Assembly: GCA_963617275.1 (NCBI GenBank)
Contig: CAVENX010000035.1
Span: forward strand, 100,016-164,015
From: Limivicinus sp963617275
GTDB taxonomy: Bacteria; Bacillota; Clostridia; Oscillospirales; Oscillospiraceae
Length of the DNA: 64,000 nt
Reading direction: 5' to 3'
The stretch's first letter is position 1, and every line of letters starts with the position of its first letter. Below are positions 33,553 through 42,341 of this stretch, piece after piece. Position numbers and translations under genes: made by a program. Below the pieces are notes generated by a model that saw only the letters and a list, made by a program, of their open reading frames with translations, was not told the origin of the DNA and made no database searches.

Positions 33553-34764
33553 TCAGAAAACGCCCTCTTCTTTGAGCCTATCAAGCTCTTCATGGCTCAG
33601 GCCGAGATATTCGCCGTAAACGCTTCCGTTATCCTGCCCGAGGGCGGGCGCGGGCGTTCTAACGGAGGGCTTTGTATCTTCAAGCTTGATTGCGCAGCCG
33701 TTGACTGTGATGTTTCCAAGCGTCGGATGCTCCATTTCAACGAACATTTCACGCGCTTTTACCTGAGGATCCTCAAGTATCTGGCTGATATCGTATATCG
33801 GTCCGGCGGGTATGCCCTTGGACAGTATAAGATCGACGGCCTCGGTCATAGTGAGATCTTTAAGCTTGTCCTCTATAACCGCCTGTATATCATCCTGATT
33901 CTCGAGCCTGCCGACCATATCGGCAAATCTCGGGTCGGTGATCATGTCGGGGCGCTCAAGCACATCGTTGCAGAGCTTTTCATAAAGCTTCTGGTTGCCG
34001 CAGGCAATGATAATTTTCCCGTCCTTGACCTGAAAGGCGTCATACGGAGATACCGCGGCATATCGGTTGCCCATGCGCGGCGGTATTACGCCGGATTCCA
34101 GATACTTGATGGCTGTGTTTTCCGTGGCCGCTATCACGGAGTCCATAAGACTTATATCCACGCGCTGCCCGACGCCGGTGATATTTCTGGCGTTGACCGC
34201 CGCGAGCAGACCGATGGTCAGATGCAGCCCACCGAGTACGTCGCCAAGCGCGCTGCCCGCTCTTGTGGGGCTTCCGCCGGGCGCGCCGGTGATGGCCATA
34301 AGCCCGCCCATCGCCTGACCAAGTATGTCATATCCCGGACGCAGACGGTACGGCCCGGTGTTTCCGAAACCGGCGACGGAACCGTAAATGATGCGGGGGT
34401 TTATCTCTTTCAGCACGTCATAGCCAAGACCGAGCTTGTCCATGACGCCGGGACGGTAGTTTTCAACAACGATGTCCGCCGTCTCGACCATTTTTTTGAA
34501 AATCCTTTTTCCCTCGTCGGCTTTGAGATTGAGAGTCACGCCTTTTTTGTTGCGATTTATATTCGCGTAGTAAAGGCTTTCCTTTTCGCCGTTGACATTC
34601 TTGCGGAATGGGGGATAGCTGCGGGTATCGTCCCCGCCGTTCGGGACTTCTATTTTGATCACGTTGGCCCCCATATCCGCCAGCATCATCGTGCAAAGAG
34701 GTCCGGCAAGCACACGCGTAAGGTCAAGCACTGTCAGATTTTCAAGAGCAAGATGCCCGCTCAT
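33553..34764 (-). CDS. CaiB/BaiF family (class III) CoA-transferase
   Basis: A 403-aa class III CoA-transferase that moves CoA between carboxylic acids. Seen are the N-terminal LTVLDLTRVLAGPLCTMMLADMGANVIKIE (about residues 8-37), the NRNKKGVTLNLK region and the conserved catalytic aspartate region NTGPYRLRPGYDILGQAMGG (Asp of PGYD, near 150). It overlaps the preceding AtuA-C-like gene by the ATGA junction. In the cluster it would activate the imported acid as its CoA ester before thiolytic cleavage; the substrate is unknown. Confidence 0.92.
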   Translation of the reverse strand: MSGHLALENLTVLDLTRVLAGPLCTMMLADMGANVIKIEVPNGGDDTRSYPPFRKNVNGEKESLYYANINRNKKGVTLNLKADEGKRIFKKMVETADIVVENYRPGVMDKLGLGYDVLKEINPRIIYGSVAGFGNTGPYRLRPGYDILGQAMGGLMAITGAPGGSPTRAGSALGDVLGGLHLTIGLLAAVNARNITGVGQRVDISLMDSVIAATENTAIKYLESGVIPPRMGNRYAAVSPYDAFQVKDGKIIIACGNQKLYEKLCNDVLERPDMITDPRFADMVGRLENQDDIQAVIEDKLKDLTMTEAVDLILSKGIPAGPIYDISQILEDPQVKAREMFVEMEHPTLGNITVNGCAIKLEDTKPSVRTPAPALGQDNGSVYGEYLGLSHEELDRLKEEGVF

Positions 34765-35093
34765 CAGACCTCACCGTCCTCCACAGGGATTTTCATGCGC
34801 ATAAAGGCGGAACCCATGGATTTGCCGAGGGAATCGAGACGCAGAGAATGTGTCGCGCCGCCGCCGAGAGCATGATACATGACAAAGTTGAAGCCGTTGA
34901 GCTTGGGCAGGTCGTAGCGTATGACCCTGCCTTTGACCATATCGCCGAAGTACTCCTTAACCCGCTCTGGGGTGAGGTATTCGCTCAGGAGCGTATAATA
35001 TTTGGGGTCGTTGGCAAAAACACATACATTGCTTGTATCGCCCTTATCGCCGGAACGGCCGTGAGCAAGTGTGTGCAGATACACGTATTTCAT
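34764..35093 (-). CDS. AtuA C-terminal-like ferredoxin-fold domain protein
   Basis: A 109-aa protein matching the small C-terminal domain found at the end of many AtuA-family proteins, here as a separate gene. The HGRSGDKGDTSNVCVFA motif (residues 11-27) and the LGGGATHSLRLDSLGKSMG segment are the family signature. It overlaps both neighbours by one base, with the ATG directly after the AtuA core stop, so a tight complex with that protein is likely. Biochemical function is not established. Confidence 0.82.
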   Translation of the reverse strand: MKYVYLHTLAHGRSGDKGDTSNVCVFANDPKYYTLLSEYLTPERVKEYFGDMVKGRVIRYDLPKLNGFNFVMYHALGGGATHSLRLDSLGKSMGSAFMRMKIPVEDGEV

Positions 35094-36460
35094 TACTCTA
35101 CCTCCACTACATGAGAAGTAAGCTCGACAAGATTGCGGTCAATAAGCGTCGGCCACAGACCTACTACATCCTGTGCGTGTGCGCGGCCGCCGAAAAAGCT
35201 GGCTCCCGGAGGGCCGTTCAGCTGCAAAGGAGCGATCTCGGGGATGAGCATGGACACATCCTTTTTCTCCTTTGAACGTGCGGCTATTCTGAGCACAACC
35301 TCGTTCGTGCGTGCGATAAGATCGTCGTCAATCTCTGCCACACCGAGGTGCAGAGCGTTGAGCCCGAGGTAATCAATACGCAGATCGTCGTACTGCATAC
35401 CCTTGCGCTCCATCTTTTTCATGATGATCTCGGCGGCTTTTTTCGCTTTTTCATATGCGTCAGGCCATGCAAAGGGCAGATATGTCTCTACCTTGTAGCC
35501 TTCATGATAGCCAATGCACATCTTCAGCTTTTCGGGAGCGGGGTGTCCCTTTATACCCGCGACGCGAACCCTGTTCGGTCCGACGTCCTCAAGCGTTGCC
35601 TCGCTTATATCGGCGGTAACATCCGGGGTTATATAATTTGCCGGGTCGTGTATCTCATACAGAAACTGTTCCGCAACCGATTCCTTGCACACAAGGCCGC
35701 CGCAGTTGGGCGCCTTGGTGATTATAAGGTCGTCCTCGGTGACTTCGGCGATCGGGAAGCCGAGCTGATCCATATCGGGGACGTCGCGCCAACCGTACAT
35801 ATAGTTGCCGCCTGCGCCCTGACCGCCGCACTCCAGCAGGTGGCCGACCATTATACCCTTGGCAAGATCGTCAAGATCGTCGTCCTTCCAGCCGAATTCA
35901 TAGGCAAGAGGTGCAAGGAACATTGCCGAATCCGTGCAGCGTCCGGTGATGATCAGGTCAACGCCCTGCTCAAGCAGCTCCATAAGGGGCTTGCGGCCAT
36001 AATATACGTTTACATTGACAATGGAGTTCTTAACGTGCTCAAAGTCGCCGGTATCGTCCATATTGGGAAACTCCATGCCCTGCTCAAGAAGTCCGGGCAG
36101 TTTGTCCATCATATCGTCGCCGAGAACATAACCGATCTTGTAGCCCTTGAGTCCCTGCTCCTCGGCAAGCCCCTTTATGACCTGCACCAGACCGAGTATG
36201 TTCATGCCGCCGGCGTTGGTAATGATGCGGATGTGCTTTTCAAAAGCCTCCTTGCCGACAGCCTTCCAGAGATTTACAAAATCTCTGGCGTATCCGGCTT
36301 CGGGCTTTTTGAGCTTCTGTCGCTGCATAATGGACAGAGTAAGCTCCGCCAGATAGTCACATGCCATATAATCAAGGTTGCCTTCGTGGATCATGTGAAT
36401 TGCGGCATCGTTGCTGTCGCCCCAGAATCCCTGACCGCCGCCGATTCTAATTTTTTTCAT
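35093..36460 (-). CDS. AtuA family protein (DUF1446 core)
   Basis: A 455-aa protein of the AtuA family, named after the acyclic terpene utilisation cluster of Pseudomonas; the reaction remains undefined. It has the N-terminal RIGGGQGFWGDSNDAA loop, CDYLAELTL, TNAGGMN, the TGRCTDSAMFLAPLAYEFGW motif (near 195) and a C-terminal LNGPPGASFFGGR segment. The ATG is preceded by GGAG. In clostridia such genes often accompany CoA-transferases and acid transporters, as here, which suggests a hydratase- or lyase-like step on an acyl-CoA or hydroxy acid. That is inference. Confidence 0.85.
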   Translation of the reverse strand: MKKIRIGGGQGFWGDSNDAAIHMIHEGNLDYMACDYLAELTLSIMQRQKLKKPEAGYARDFVNLWKAVGKEAFEKHIRIITNAGGMNILGLVQVIKGLAEEQGLKGYKIGYVLGDDMMDKLPGLLEQGMEFPNMDDTGDFEHVKNSIVNVNVYYGRKPLMELLEQGVDLIITGRCTDSAMFLAPLAYEFGWKDDDLDDLAKGIMVGHLLECGGQGAGGNYMYGWRDVPDMDQLGFPIAEVTEDDLIITKAPNCGGLVCKESVAEQFLYEIHDPANYITPDVTADISEATLEDVGPNRVRVAGIKGHPAPEKLKMCIGYHEGYKVETYLPFAWPDAYEKAKKAAEIIMKKMERKGMQYDDLRIDYLGLNALHLGVAEIDDDLIARTNEVVLRIAARSKEKKDVSMLIPEIAPLQLNGPPGASFFGGRAHAQDVVGLWPTLIDRNLVELTSHVVEVE

Positions 36461-36503
36461 TTTTATCTCCTAAATCCGTAAAAGCCTAATTGTTTTCCGC
36501 TTA

Positions 36504-36532
36504 GTCTCAGGCGCACGCTGTGCGCCTGAGAC
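36504..36532. terminator. Intercistronic hairpin between pepD-like and atuA-like genes
   Basis: 12-bp stem GTCTCAGGCGCA/TGCGCCTGAGAC with a five-base loop, no T-run. Probably an mRNA processing or attenuation site within the operon. Confidence 0.55.
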
Positions 36533-36541
36533 GGCATTTAA

Positions 36542-37981
36542 TTATATACGGGCAAGTATTTCCACCAGGCATTTGTAGCAGCGGTCGAAGGAAGCAAGGT
36601 CAAGCTTCTCGTCCGGGGTATGCGCCTGATAGTGGGTCGCTACAAGAAGTATCATATCAAGCCCGGGGATATTTTCCATAAAGAATCCGATCTCGTTGCC
36701 GTAGTGTGCGCCTATCGGGCGGATATGCTCGCCGTTCTGCTCGAACCACACCTCGTCAAAGACGTTGTACAGCGGCGTGCCCGGCTCGACACAGTGTCCG
36801 TAGAAATAATTGTCAACGGTGTATTCAAAGCCGAACAGCTCGGCAAACTGGCGGCTCTCCTCGTCCATATCCTTCATCTTGGACGTGATAGCGCTCGTAG
36901 GCCGGTAGAACCATGTGATAAGGTCTTCCTTTGTCTCGATCGTCTCGATGACGTGGGATGAGATGGGCAGATTGGGATAGACAAGGCTCGTGTCGATAAG
37001 GCCTACGGGCAGGATATGCAGCAGGTCGATCGTGGCCTTGGTCGCGTCCTCGGGCATTACCGGAGCGGCCTGCGCACTTTCGCTGATATCCAGCGTCATG
37101 TTGGGGTCGCTTTCCTTGTGCTCAAACTTTACTTCCTTGATAACCTTCTGCGCGATCTGTTTTGCCTTTTCGATATCTTCGGGCTTTACCGCAATCTTTG
37201 CCATGCAGGACACGGGGATCGTGGTGGGGCTGCCGCCCGTCATGCTTATGAGACGGCAGGGCATTTCCTTGCGGATATAGTATACGATGCGTGCCGCAAC
37301 CTTGATAGCATTGGCAAGCTGGCGCTCGGCAAACTGTATATGTGCGCCGGTAAGGCCGTGCACAAACAGGTCAAGTCCGGCAAATCCGGCTGCCTCTTCG
37401 CGGACAAAGCGCTTTGTATAGTGCGCATTTGCCGCGCCTGCCGCGATCATAAGGCTGGTGCCTTCCATGTTGCCGTCCATGTTGATGTACTTGCGCGCCT
37501 TGAGCTGTGAGCAGTCGAAATGCTCCACGCCGTACAGGCCAGGCTCTTCGGCGGTCGTGAACACGCACTCCAATTCGGGATGCCTGAGGGTCTTATCCTG
37601 AAGTATCGCAAGCATATACGCCACGGCAACGCCGTCGTCAGAGCCGCAGGTGGTCTCCTCTGCCATAAGATATCCATCGCGGATGCAGAGCTTTATGCCC
37701 TCGTTTTCAAAATCGAAAGTGCTGCCGGGGCGCTTGTTCCATATCATGTCCATGTGTCCCTGAAGCATGACCACCTCGTGATCCTCATAGCCCGGCGTGG
37801 CGGGTTTGCGCACGACGATATTGTTCATTTCGTCGCGGTGGTACTCATAGCCGAGATTCTTTGCGAAATCACACACAAAGTCGGCTATTTTTTCTTCTTT
37901 GAAGCTGCCGCGGGGAATAGCTGAAATGTCTTCAAACAGCTTTGCATACGGCTTTCCTTCGTGGTCGAGAATGTATTTCAT
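36542..37981 (-). CDS. Aminoacyl-histidine dipeptidase PepD-like (M20 metallopeptidase)
   Basis: A 479-aa cytosolic M20C metallopeptidase of the PepD type, which hydrolyses Xaa-His and other dipeptides. Metal and catalytic motifs: MLQGHMDMIW (His and Asp, near residues 75-82), GSDDGVAVAYML (bridging Asp), TTAEEPGLYGVEHFD (general base Glu and metal Glu) and the C-terminal metal His region in LVATHYQAHTPDEKLD. Length is normal. It is second in the operon after the symporter (24-base gap). A peptidase in a CoA-ester catabolic cluster suggests that the imported compound is an amide or peptide conjugate; inference. Confidence 0.9.
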   Translation of the reverse strand: MKYILDHEGKPYAKLFEDISAIPRGSFKEEKIADFVCDFAKNLGYEYHRDEMNNIVVRKPATPGYEDHEVVMLQGHMDMIWNKRPGSTFDFENEGIKLCIRDGYLMAEETTCGSDDGVAVAYMLAILQDKTLRHPELECVFTTAEEPGLYGVEHFDCSQLKARKYINMDGNMEGTSLMIAAGAANAHYTKRFVREEAAGFAGLDLFVHGLTGAHIQFAERQLANAIKVAARIVYYIRKEMPCRLISMTGGSPTTIPVSCMAKIAVKPEDIEKAKQIAQKVIKEVKFEHKESDPNMTLDISESAQAAPVMPEDATKATIDLLHILPVGLIDTSLVYPNLPISSHVIETIETKEDLITWFYRPTSAITSKMKDMDEESRQFAELFGFEYTVDNYFYGHCVEPGTPLYNVFDEVWFEQNGEHIRPIGAHYGNEIGFFMENIPGLDMILLVATHYQAHTPDEKLDLASFDRCYKCLVEILARI

Positions 37982-38005
37982 CGTGTTTCTCCTATTGATT
38001 TCAGA

Positions 38006-39388
38006 TTATGCCTTGAGTTCGTTCTTGGAGGTCATCTCGCAAACAACGAAGCCGACAAGAGCGGATACGGGCAGGATCGCATAAACGGGCTGCCATGAAG
38101 CACTCAGACCGGTGACGATCCAGATTATACCGGTTGCAAGACCGGCGATAATGCTTGCCGCCGCTGCCTTGGTATTCATCTTCTTCCAATACATACCCGC
38201 GATCAGAGCGAAGAACATCGGGCCGGTCACGCAGGCGATAAGCGTGGTGCACAGCTGGTTGAGCATGGCGCGCTGAACCGCGAAGGTCGGGATAATGGTC
38301 AGGAAGCCGTAGCCGAAGGCGATAAGGCGGGTGAAAGTAAGGGTCTTTTTCTCGCTGAAGTTATTCTTTTTATAGACAGGCTCCATAAGCTGGCGGAAAA
38401 TAGTGCCGATGGCGAGGAGCTGTCCGGCCAGAGTGCAGATGACGATAAGGCCGATGGAAGCGAATATGAGAGCGGTGAGCCAGCCGGGGCAGTAGGTGTT
38501 GATAACGGTAGCGAATGCAAGAGAGCTGCCTTCCGGGGCAACAAGATTCATTGCGACACAAATCATGCCGAGCAGGGCGCAGATGAACGCGCAGGGCAGG
38601 TTGAGAGCAGCACCGAAAATGATACCCTTGCGGGCGTTGGAATCATCCTTGGCGATAAGGGAGGGCTGGATCGCCGCCTGCATGGTGAGAAATGCGACAA
38701 AGCAGGTAAGGAACCAGCTGAACCATGTCTTGGTGGGCATGGAGAACGGGGTGAAGTAGCTTGCGTCCAGAGTGGACTTCAGGTTTGCGATACCGCCGGT
38801 TTTGCCGAGTGCTATAAACATGCCGACCGCCATGGTGAGGTACATGAGTATGCAGCTGACCTTGCTGACATAGTTTGCACCGGAAACGCCGGATACGACG
38901 GTATAGGAAATTGCGAGGACAAGACCGATAACACATGCCCATGTAAGGGACAGGGAGGGCATAATGGTCTGGAAGACGGTAGTGAGGGTGAAGAGCTGGA
39001 TGGGGATGTAAACAAAACCCATGAGCAGGTATGCGTATGAGTACAGCTTGCTTACGCCCTTGGAGTATCTGTTCTCCATAAAGTTGGCAACGGTGTCCTC
39101 GGTGATGTATTTTCTGAGGCTGGCAATGAACAGGGAGGACAGGAGCATGGCGGCAGTGCCGGTAACGCCGTACCAGATGCCCGCGATACCGTATACATAG
39201 CCGTTCTGCGCGGCGCCTATCGTCGATGTGCCGCCTATCTGGAATGTGACAAGAAGAATACCGACGGTGACCCAGTTCAGGTTCTTGCCGCCGTTTGCCC
39301 ACTGAGCTGCGCTCGTGACCTTTCTGCCGGCCATGACGCCTATAAGGCAGATAACTGCAATTAAAACAAACATCAATGCTGCGTTCAT
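38006..39388 (-). CDS. Sodium:solute symporter family protein
   Basis: Integral membrane sodium:solute symporter of the SSS family (460 aa), with about 12-13 hydrophobic segments. Signature pieces are RKVTSAAQWANGGKNLNWVTVGILL near the N-terminus, the FQIGGTSTIGAAQNGYVYGIAGIWYG loop of helix 2, and YIPIQLFTLTTVFQT. Substrate class could be proline, pantothenate, carboxylates or other solutes. It is the first gene of the minus-strand cluster facing the LysR regulator, so it probably imports the compound that the downstream enzymes process. AGGAGGTAAAT precedes the ATG. Confidence 0.9.
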   Translation of the reverse strand: MNAALMFVLIAVICLIGVMAGRKVTSAAQWANGGKNLNWVTVGILLVTFQIGGTSTIGAAQNGYVYGIAGIWYGVTGTAAMLLSSLFIASLRKYITEDTVANFMENRYSKGVSKLYSYAYLLMGFVYIPIQLFTLTTVFQTIMPSLSLTWACVIGLVLAISYTVVSGVSGANYVSKVSCILMYLTMAVGMFIALGKTGGIANLKSTLDASYFTPFSMPTKTWFSWFLTCFVAFLTMQAAIQPSLIAKDDSNARKGIIFGAALNLPCAFICALLGMICVAMNLVAPEGSSLAFATVINTYCPGWLTALIFASIGLIVICTLAGQLLAIGTIFRQLMEPVYKKNNFSEKKTLTFTRLIAFGYGFLTIIPTFAVQRAMLNQLCTTLIACVTGPMFFALIAGMYWKKMNTKAAAASIIAGLATGIIWIVTGLSASWQPVYAILPVSALVGFVVCEMTSKNELKA

Positions 39389-39653
39389 AATTTACCTCCT
39401 ATATTTTATTGTTTTTCAGAACGCAAAAACAATTTCCCTTTACTCTTTGCGGCGGAGCTGCCGAAAAATTACCCTCCTTATTTCAAAACTTGTCGAAATG
39501 ATAGCTGCGCACGTGCCGTATATCATATTGTGCTTGTATTTTACCGTCGGTTGTGCTATTTTACAAATAGCAACTTTTTCGGCGCTATATAATTGTGCGT
39601 TATACCCATAATTCTTGATATCTGGTATAACCTGAGGTTATGGAGGTTTCCCC
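39389..39653. promoter_or_regulatory. Divergent control region between symporter operon and LysR gene
   Basis: 265-bp gap that must hold both promoters. The clearest element is the perfect 15-bp palindrome ATAACCTGAGGTTAT at 39627-39641, which fits the LysR T-N11-A pattern and lies just before the regulator's ribosome site (GGAGG). The symporter-side promoter could not be fixed confidently. Confidence 0.6.
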
Positions 39654-40535
39654 GTGGCAATTAATCTTGAGTATTACCGTGCGTTTTATTACGTCGCGTT
39701 ATATAAAAGCATTTCGCGGGCGGCCGAGGAAATGTTCGTTTCCCAGCCCGCCGTAAGCAAGGCCATACGCAATCTTGAGGAAAGTCTCAAATGCACGCTT
39801 TTCGTGCGCTCCTCCCACGGGTCTGAGCTGACGCACAACGGCGCTTTGCTTTTCAGCCATGTCTCAAAGGCTTTCGACGAATTTGAAATCGGCGAGAGCA
39901 TCGTGTCCCGGAATGTGCTGGATCAATCACAGGATATCTATATAGGTGCAACGGAATCGTCGCTGTATTCCGTGCTTCTGCCGAAGCTTACGGTTTTCAA
40001 GCAGGAATACCCAAATGTGCATTTCCATATAAGCGGCTGCTCCACCAATGAGCTGATCACCATGCTTGTGGAGGGGACGATAGACCTTGCGCTCGGCGTG
40101 ACGCCTATCGTCAAGCAGACAAATATTCCTATAACGGAGCTTGCCGATGTTTACGACGTGGTTTTCGCGCACAAGGATTTCCCAATAGACGATACATCCC
40201 CGCTCACTATAGAGCAGTTTCTCGCCCAGCCGATCATAGGTGTACGCGCCGATTCTTCCGCCGGAAAGCATATTACGGATTTTTTTGGCGCTTTCGGGTA
40301 TACATATAAGCCGCTTTTTACCGTTGAGACCTCCTCGCAGGTATGCCCGCTTGCGGAAAACCGGCTCGGAATAGGCATCGCGCCGATGTGGGCGCTGGAC
40401 GAATACAAGGGCGGGAACCTGAAAAAGCTGAACACAGCGTTTTCCATACCGACCCGCAAGATATTCCTTGCCGTCAACAACAAGTATCCGATCTCCCCGC
40501 TGTGCCGCAAGTTCATACACCTTGTACGCGGATGA
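39654..40535 (+). CDS. LysR-family transcriptional regulator
   Basis: A 293-aa LysR regulator. The N-terminal winged helix-turn-helix spans about residues 5-62 (YYVALYKSISRAAEEMFVSQPAVSKAIRNLEESL); the rest is the two-lobed effector domain of periplasmic-binding fold. The start is GTG (39654) after GGAGGTTTCCCC. It is divergent from the symporter-PepD-AtuA-CaiB-thiolase genes and separated by a region with a LysR-type palindrome, so it very probably controls them and itself. The co-inducer is unknown. Confidence 0.92.
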   Translation: MAINLEYYRAFYYVALYKSISRAAEEMFVSQPAVSKAIRNLEESLKCTLFVRSSHGSELTHNGALLFSHVSKAFDEFEIGESIVSRNVLDQSQDIYIGATESSLYSVLLPKLTVFKQEYPNVHFHISGCSTNELITMLVEGTIDLALGVTPIVKQTNIPITELADVYDVVFAHKDFPIDDTSPLTIEQFLAQPIIGVRADSSAGKHITDFFGAFGYTYKPLFTVETSSQVCPLAENRLGIGIAPMWALDEYKGGNLKKLNTAFSIPTRKIFLAVNNKYPISPLCRKFIHLVRG

Positions 40536-40822
40536 GGGAACGGTGAACCGTCAATTCACAAGAGCACACACGCCTGACAGCGTCAGAAAAAGCTTGCACT
40601 GTTCCGCTTTCGCCTAACGGTGAAAACTTCATTTTGCGCGTTCCTTCTTCCTCTTCAAATCAAACCCGCTTCGCTGGGCTTTGATTTCTGGGGGGTACGA
40701 CCCGCCTGTGTCTCAAAAACCAAAAATCGTACAAAAATTCGTCACTGTCAGGTGCAAGCGGTTTTTTCGCCCGTCAAAGCTGTGTGTGTCCTTGTCAACT
40801 GATGGTAAATAAGGAGAAAAAA
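40536..40822. other. Intergenic region with imperfect inverted-repeat element
   Basis: Between LysR and glycerate kinase. Left arm (40564-40597, GCACACACGCCTGACAGCG then AAAAAGCTTGCAC) and right arm (40752-40788, GTGCAAGCGG then TTTTTTCGCCCGTCAAAGC and TGTGTGTG) are imperfect inverted repeats about 225 bp apart. An inner hairpin CAAATCAAACCCG...GGGCTTTGATTT is at about 40656-40687. No gene is seen. Confidence 0.5.
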
Positions 40823-42049
40823 ATGTCATTGAAAAAAGACGCGGACGAAGTGATCCGCCGTGCGATAGACGCCGCGCTTCCGCACAACGCCGTCAGGGCG
40901 GCGCTGAACGATTTCAGCCCTGAAGGGAACATATACGTCGCTGCCGTGGGCAAAGCGGCATGGGAGATGGGGCGAACCGCCGCAGAGGTTCTGCGCGGCA
41001 GGATAAAGGAAGGCATAGTCGTCACAAAGCACGGCTACAGCGGCGGGGATATCGCCGGGTTCAGAGTGTACGAGGCGGGACATCCCGTTCCCGACGCCGA
41101 CACTTATGCCGCAACGCAGGCGGTCATTAATATGGTCAGGCCGCTGGGCGGCGGGGATAACGTCGTTTTCCTGCTGTCGGGCGGCGGCTCGGCGCTTTTT
41201 GAAAAGCCGCTCATCCCGGTTGAGGATATGGAGCGTCTCACAAAGGAACTCTTGGCATCCGGCGCTGACATCGTAGAGATAAACACTCTACGCAAGCGTT
41301 TTTCCGCCGTCAAAGGCGGGCGCTTTGCAAAGTTGTGCGCGCCTGCGAAGGTATATGCGGTCGTGCTGTCCGATGTTATCGGCGACCGGCTTGACATGAT
41401 CGCCTCCGGTCCTGCCGCGCCGGACAGCTCCACCGCCGCCGAGGCAAAAGCGCTTGCCCAGCGCTACGGTCTTACACTTACGGAGCAGATGAAGGCGCTT
41501 CTTGATGCGGAAACGCCGAAAGAGCTTGACAATGTGGAAACGCGTATCACCGGCAGCGTGACGCAGCTTTGCCTGTCTGCGGAAAAAACCTGTTCGTCGC
41601 TTGGATATAAGCCATTTATACTGACCTCATCCCTGAGCTGTACGGCGCGTGACGCAGGTGTGTTCCTTGCGAACATCGCGCAAAAATATGCGTCATCCGG
41701 TGAAAAGCTTGCGTTTATCGCGGGCGGCGAAACCGTTGTACATCTTACCGGCAGCGGCTTAGGCGGCAGGAATCAGGAGCTTGCGCTTGCCGCAGCGGAC
41801 GGCATTGCGGGGCTTGAAAACGTCTGTGTGTTTTCCGTCGGTTCGGACGGGACGGACGGCCCCACCGATGCGGCGGGCGGGTATGCCGACGGCTTCACAA
41901 AGGCGCTGCTCAAAAAGCAGGGCGTTGACATCTACGAAACCCTGCAAAACAATGATGCATATCACGCGCTGGAGAAAAGCGGCGGCCTTATCAAAACCGG
42001 CGCCACCGGAACAAATGTAAACGACCTGTCGGTTTTGCTGATAGGATAG
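40823..42049 (+). CDS. Glycerate 2-kinase (DUF4147/MOFRL family)
   Basis: Class II glycerate kinase (408 aa) that phosphorylates glycerate, normally giving 2-phosphoglycerate. It has the N-terminal DUF4147 domain (AVGKAAWEMG, LLSGGGSALFEKPL, NTLRKRFSAVKGGRFA, VLSDVIGDRLDMIASGP) and the C-terminal MOFRL domain (GLGGRNQELALAAA, SVGSDGTDGPTDAAGG). AAGGAGAAAAAA precedes the ATG at 40823; upstream in-frame ATGs lack a ribosome site. It is near, but not in, the TRAP/aldolase operon, whose tartronate-semialdehyde-type products could feed it. A strong terminator follows. Confidence 0.92.
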   Translation: MSLKKDADEVIRRAIDAALPHNAVRAALNDFSPEGNIYVAAVGKAAWEMGRTAAEVLRGRIKEGIVVTKHGYSGGDIAGFRVYEAGHPVPDADTYAATQAVINMVRPLGGGDNVVFLLSGGGSALFEKPLIPVEDMERLTKELLASGADIVEINTLRKRFSAVKGGRFAKLCAPAKVYAVVLSDVIGDRLDMIASGPAAPDSSTAAEAKALAQRYGLTLTEQMKALLDAETPKELDNVETRITGSVTQLCLSAEKTCSSLGYKPFILTSSLSCTARDAGVFLANIAQKYASSGEKLAFIAGGETVVHLTGSGLGGRNQELALAAADGIAGLENVCVFSVGSDGTDGPTDAAGGYADGFTKALLKKQGVDIYETLQNNDAYHALEKSGGLIKTGATGTNVNDLSVLLIG

Positions 42050-42051
42050 AA

Positions 42052-42099
42052 AAAAGACCTTTGCCCACGGAATTGTATTTTCCAAGGCAAAGGTCTTTT
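42052..42099 (+). terminator. Intrinsic terminator of the glycerate kinase gene
   Basis: 14-bp stem (42052-42065 with 42086-42099), AAAAGACCTTTGCC/GGCAAAGGTCTTTT, two bases after the stop. Confidence 0.9.
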
Positions 42100-42119
42100 G
42101 CACCGTATAACACTGTTAT

Positions 42120-42320
42120 GAGACTGTCAAAAAAGCCTCGCAGAGTTTTTTGCCCGCAGGCAAAAAATATTTTTAATCATTTTTTCCGGCGGCGTGTACG
42201 TCGGAAAAAATACTTCTCACGTAGCGAGTGTCGAATTGTTCGCCTTCAGCGAACAACCGAGGCACAGAGCGCAGTGCAGCCCTTTTGTCGAAGAACCTTA
42301 ATGAGGTTCTTCGACAAGCT
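42120..42320 (+). repeat. MITE-like hairpin element (copy 3, uninterrupted)
   Basis: About 201 bp from GAGACTGTCAAAAAA to TTCGACAAGCT. Internal hairpins in order: TTTTTGCC-CGCA-GGCAAAAA, TTTTTCCG...CGGAAAAA, GTTCGC-CTTCA-GCGAAC and GAAGAACC...GGTTCTTC. It is nearly the same as the copy at 63847 and the outer parts of the 31.7-kb copy. TGTTAT occurs just before the left end and three bases after the right end, a possible eroded target duplication. Confidence 0.75.
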
Positions 42321-42341
42321 GAATGTTATTGGATCAAGCTG

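Noticed and set aside
33592..34875. 427-aa plus-strand open frame opposite the CoA-transferase
   Set aside because: Antisense shadow; it crosses the boundary of two overlapping minus-strand genes.
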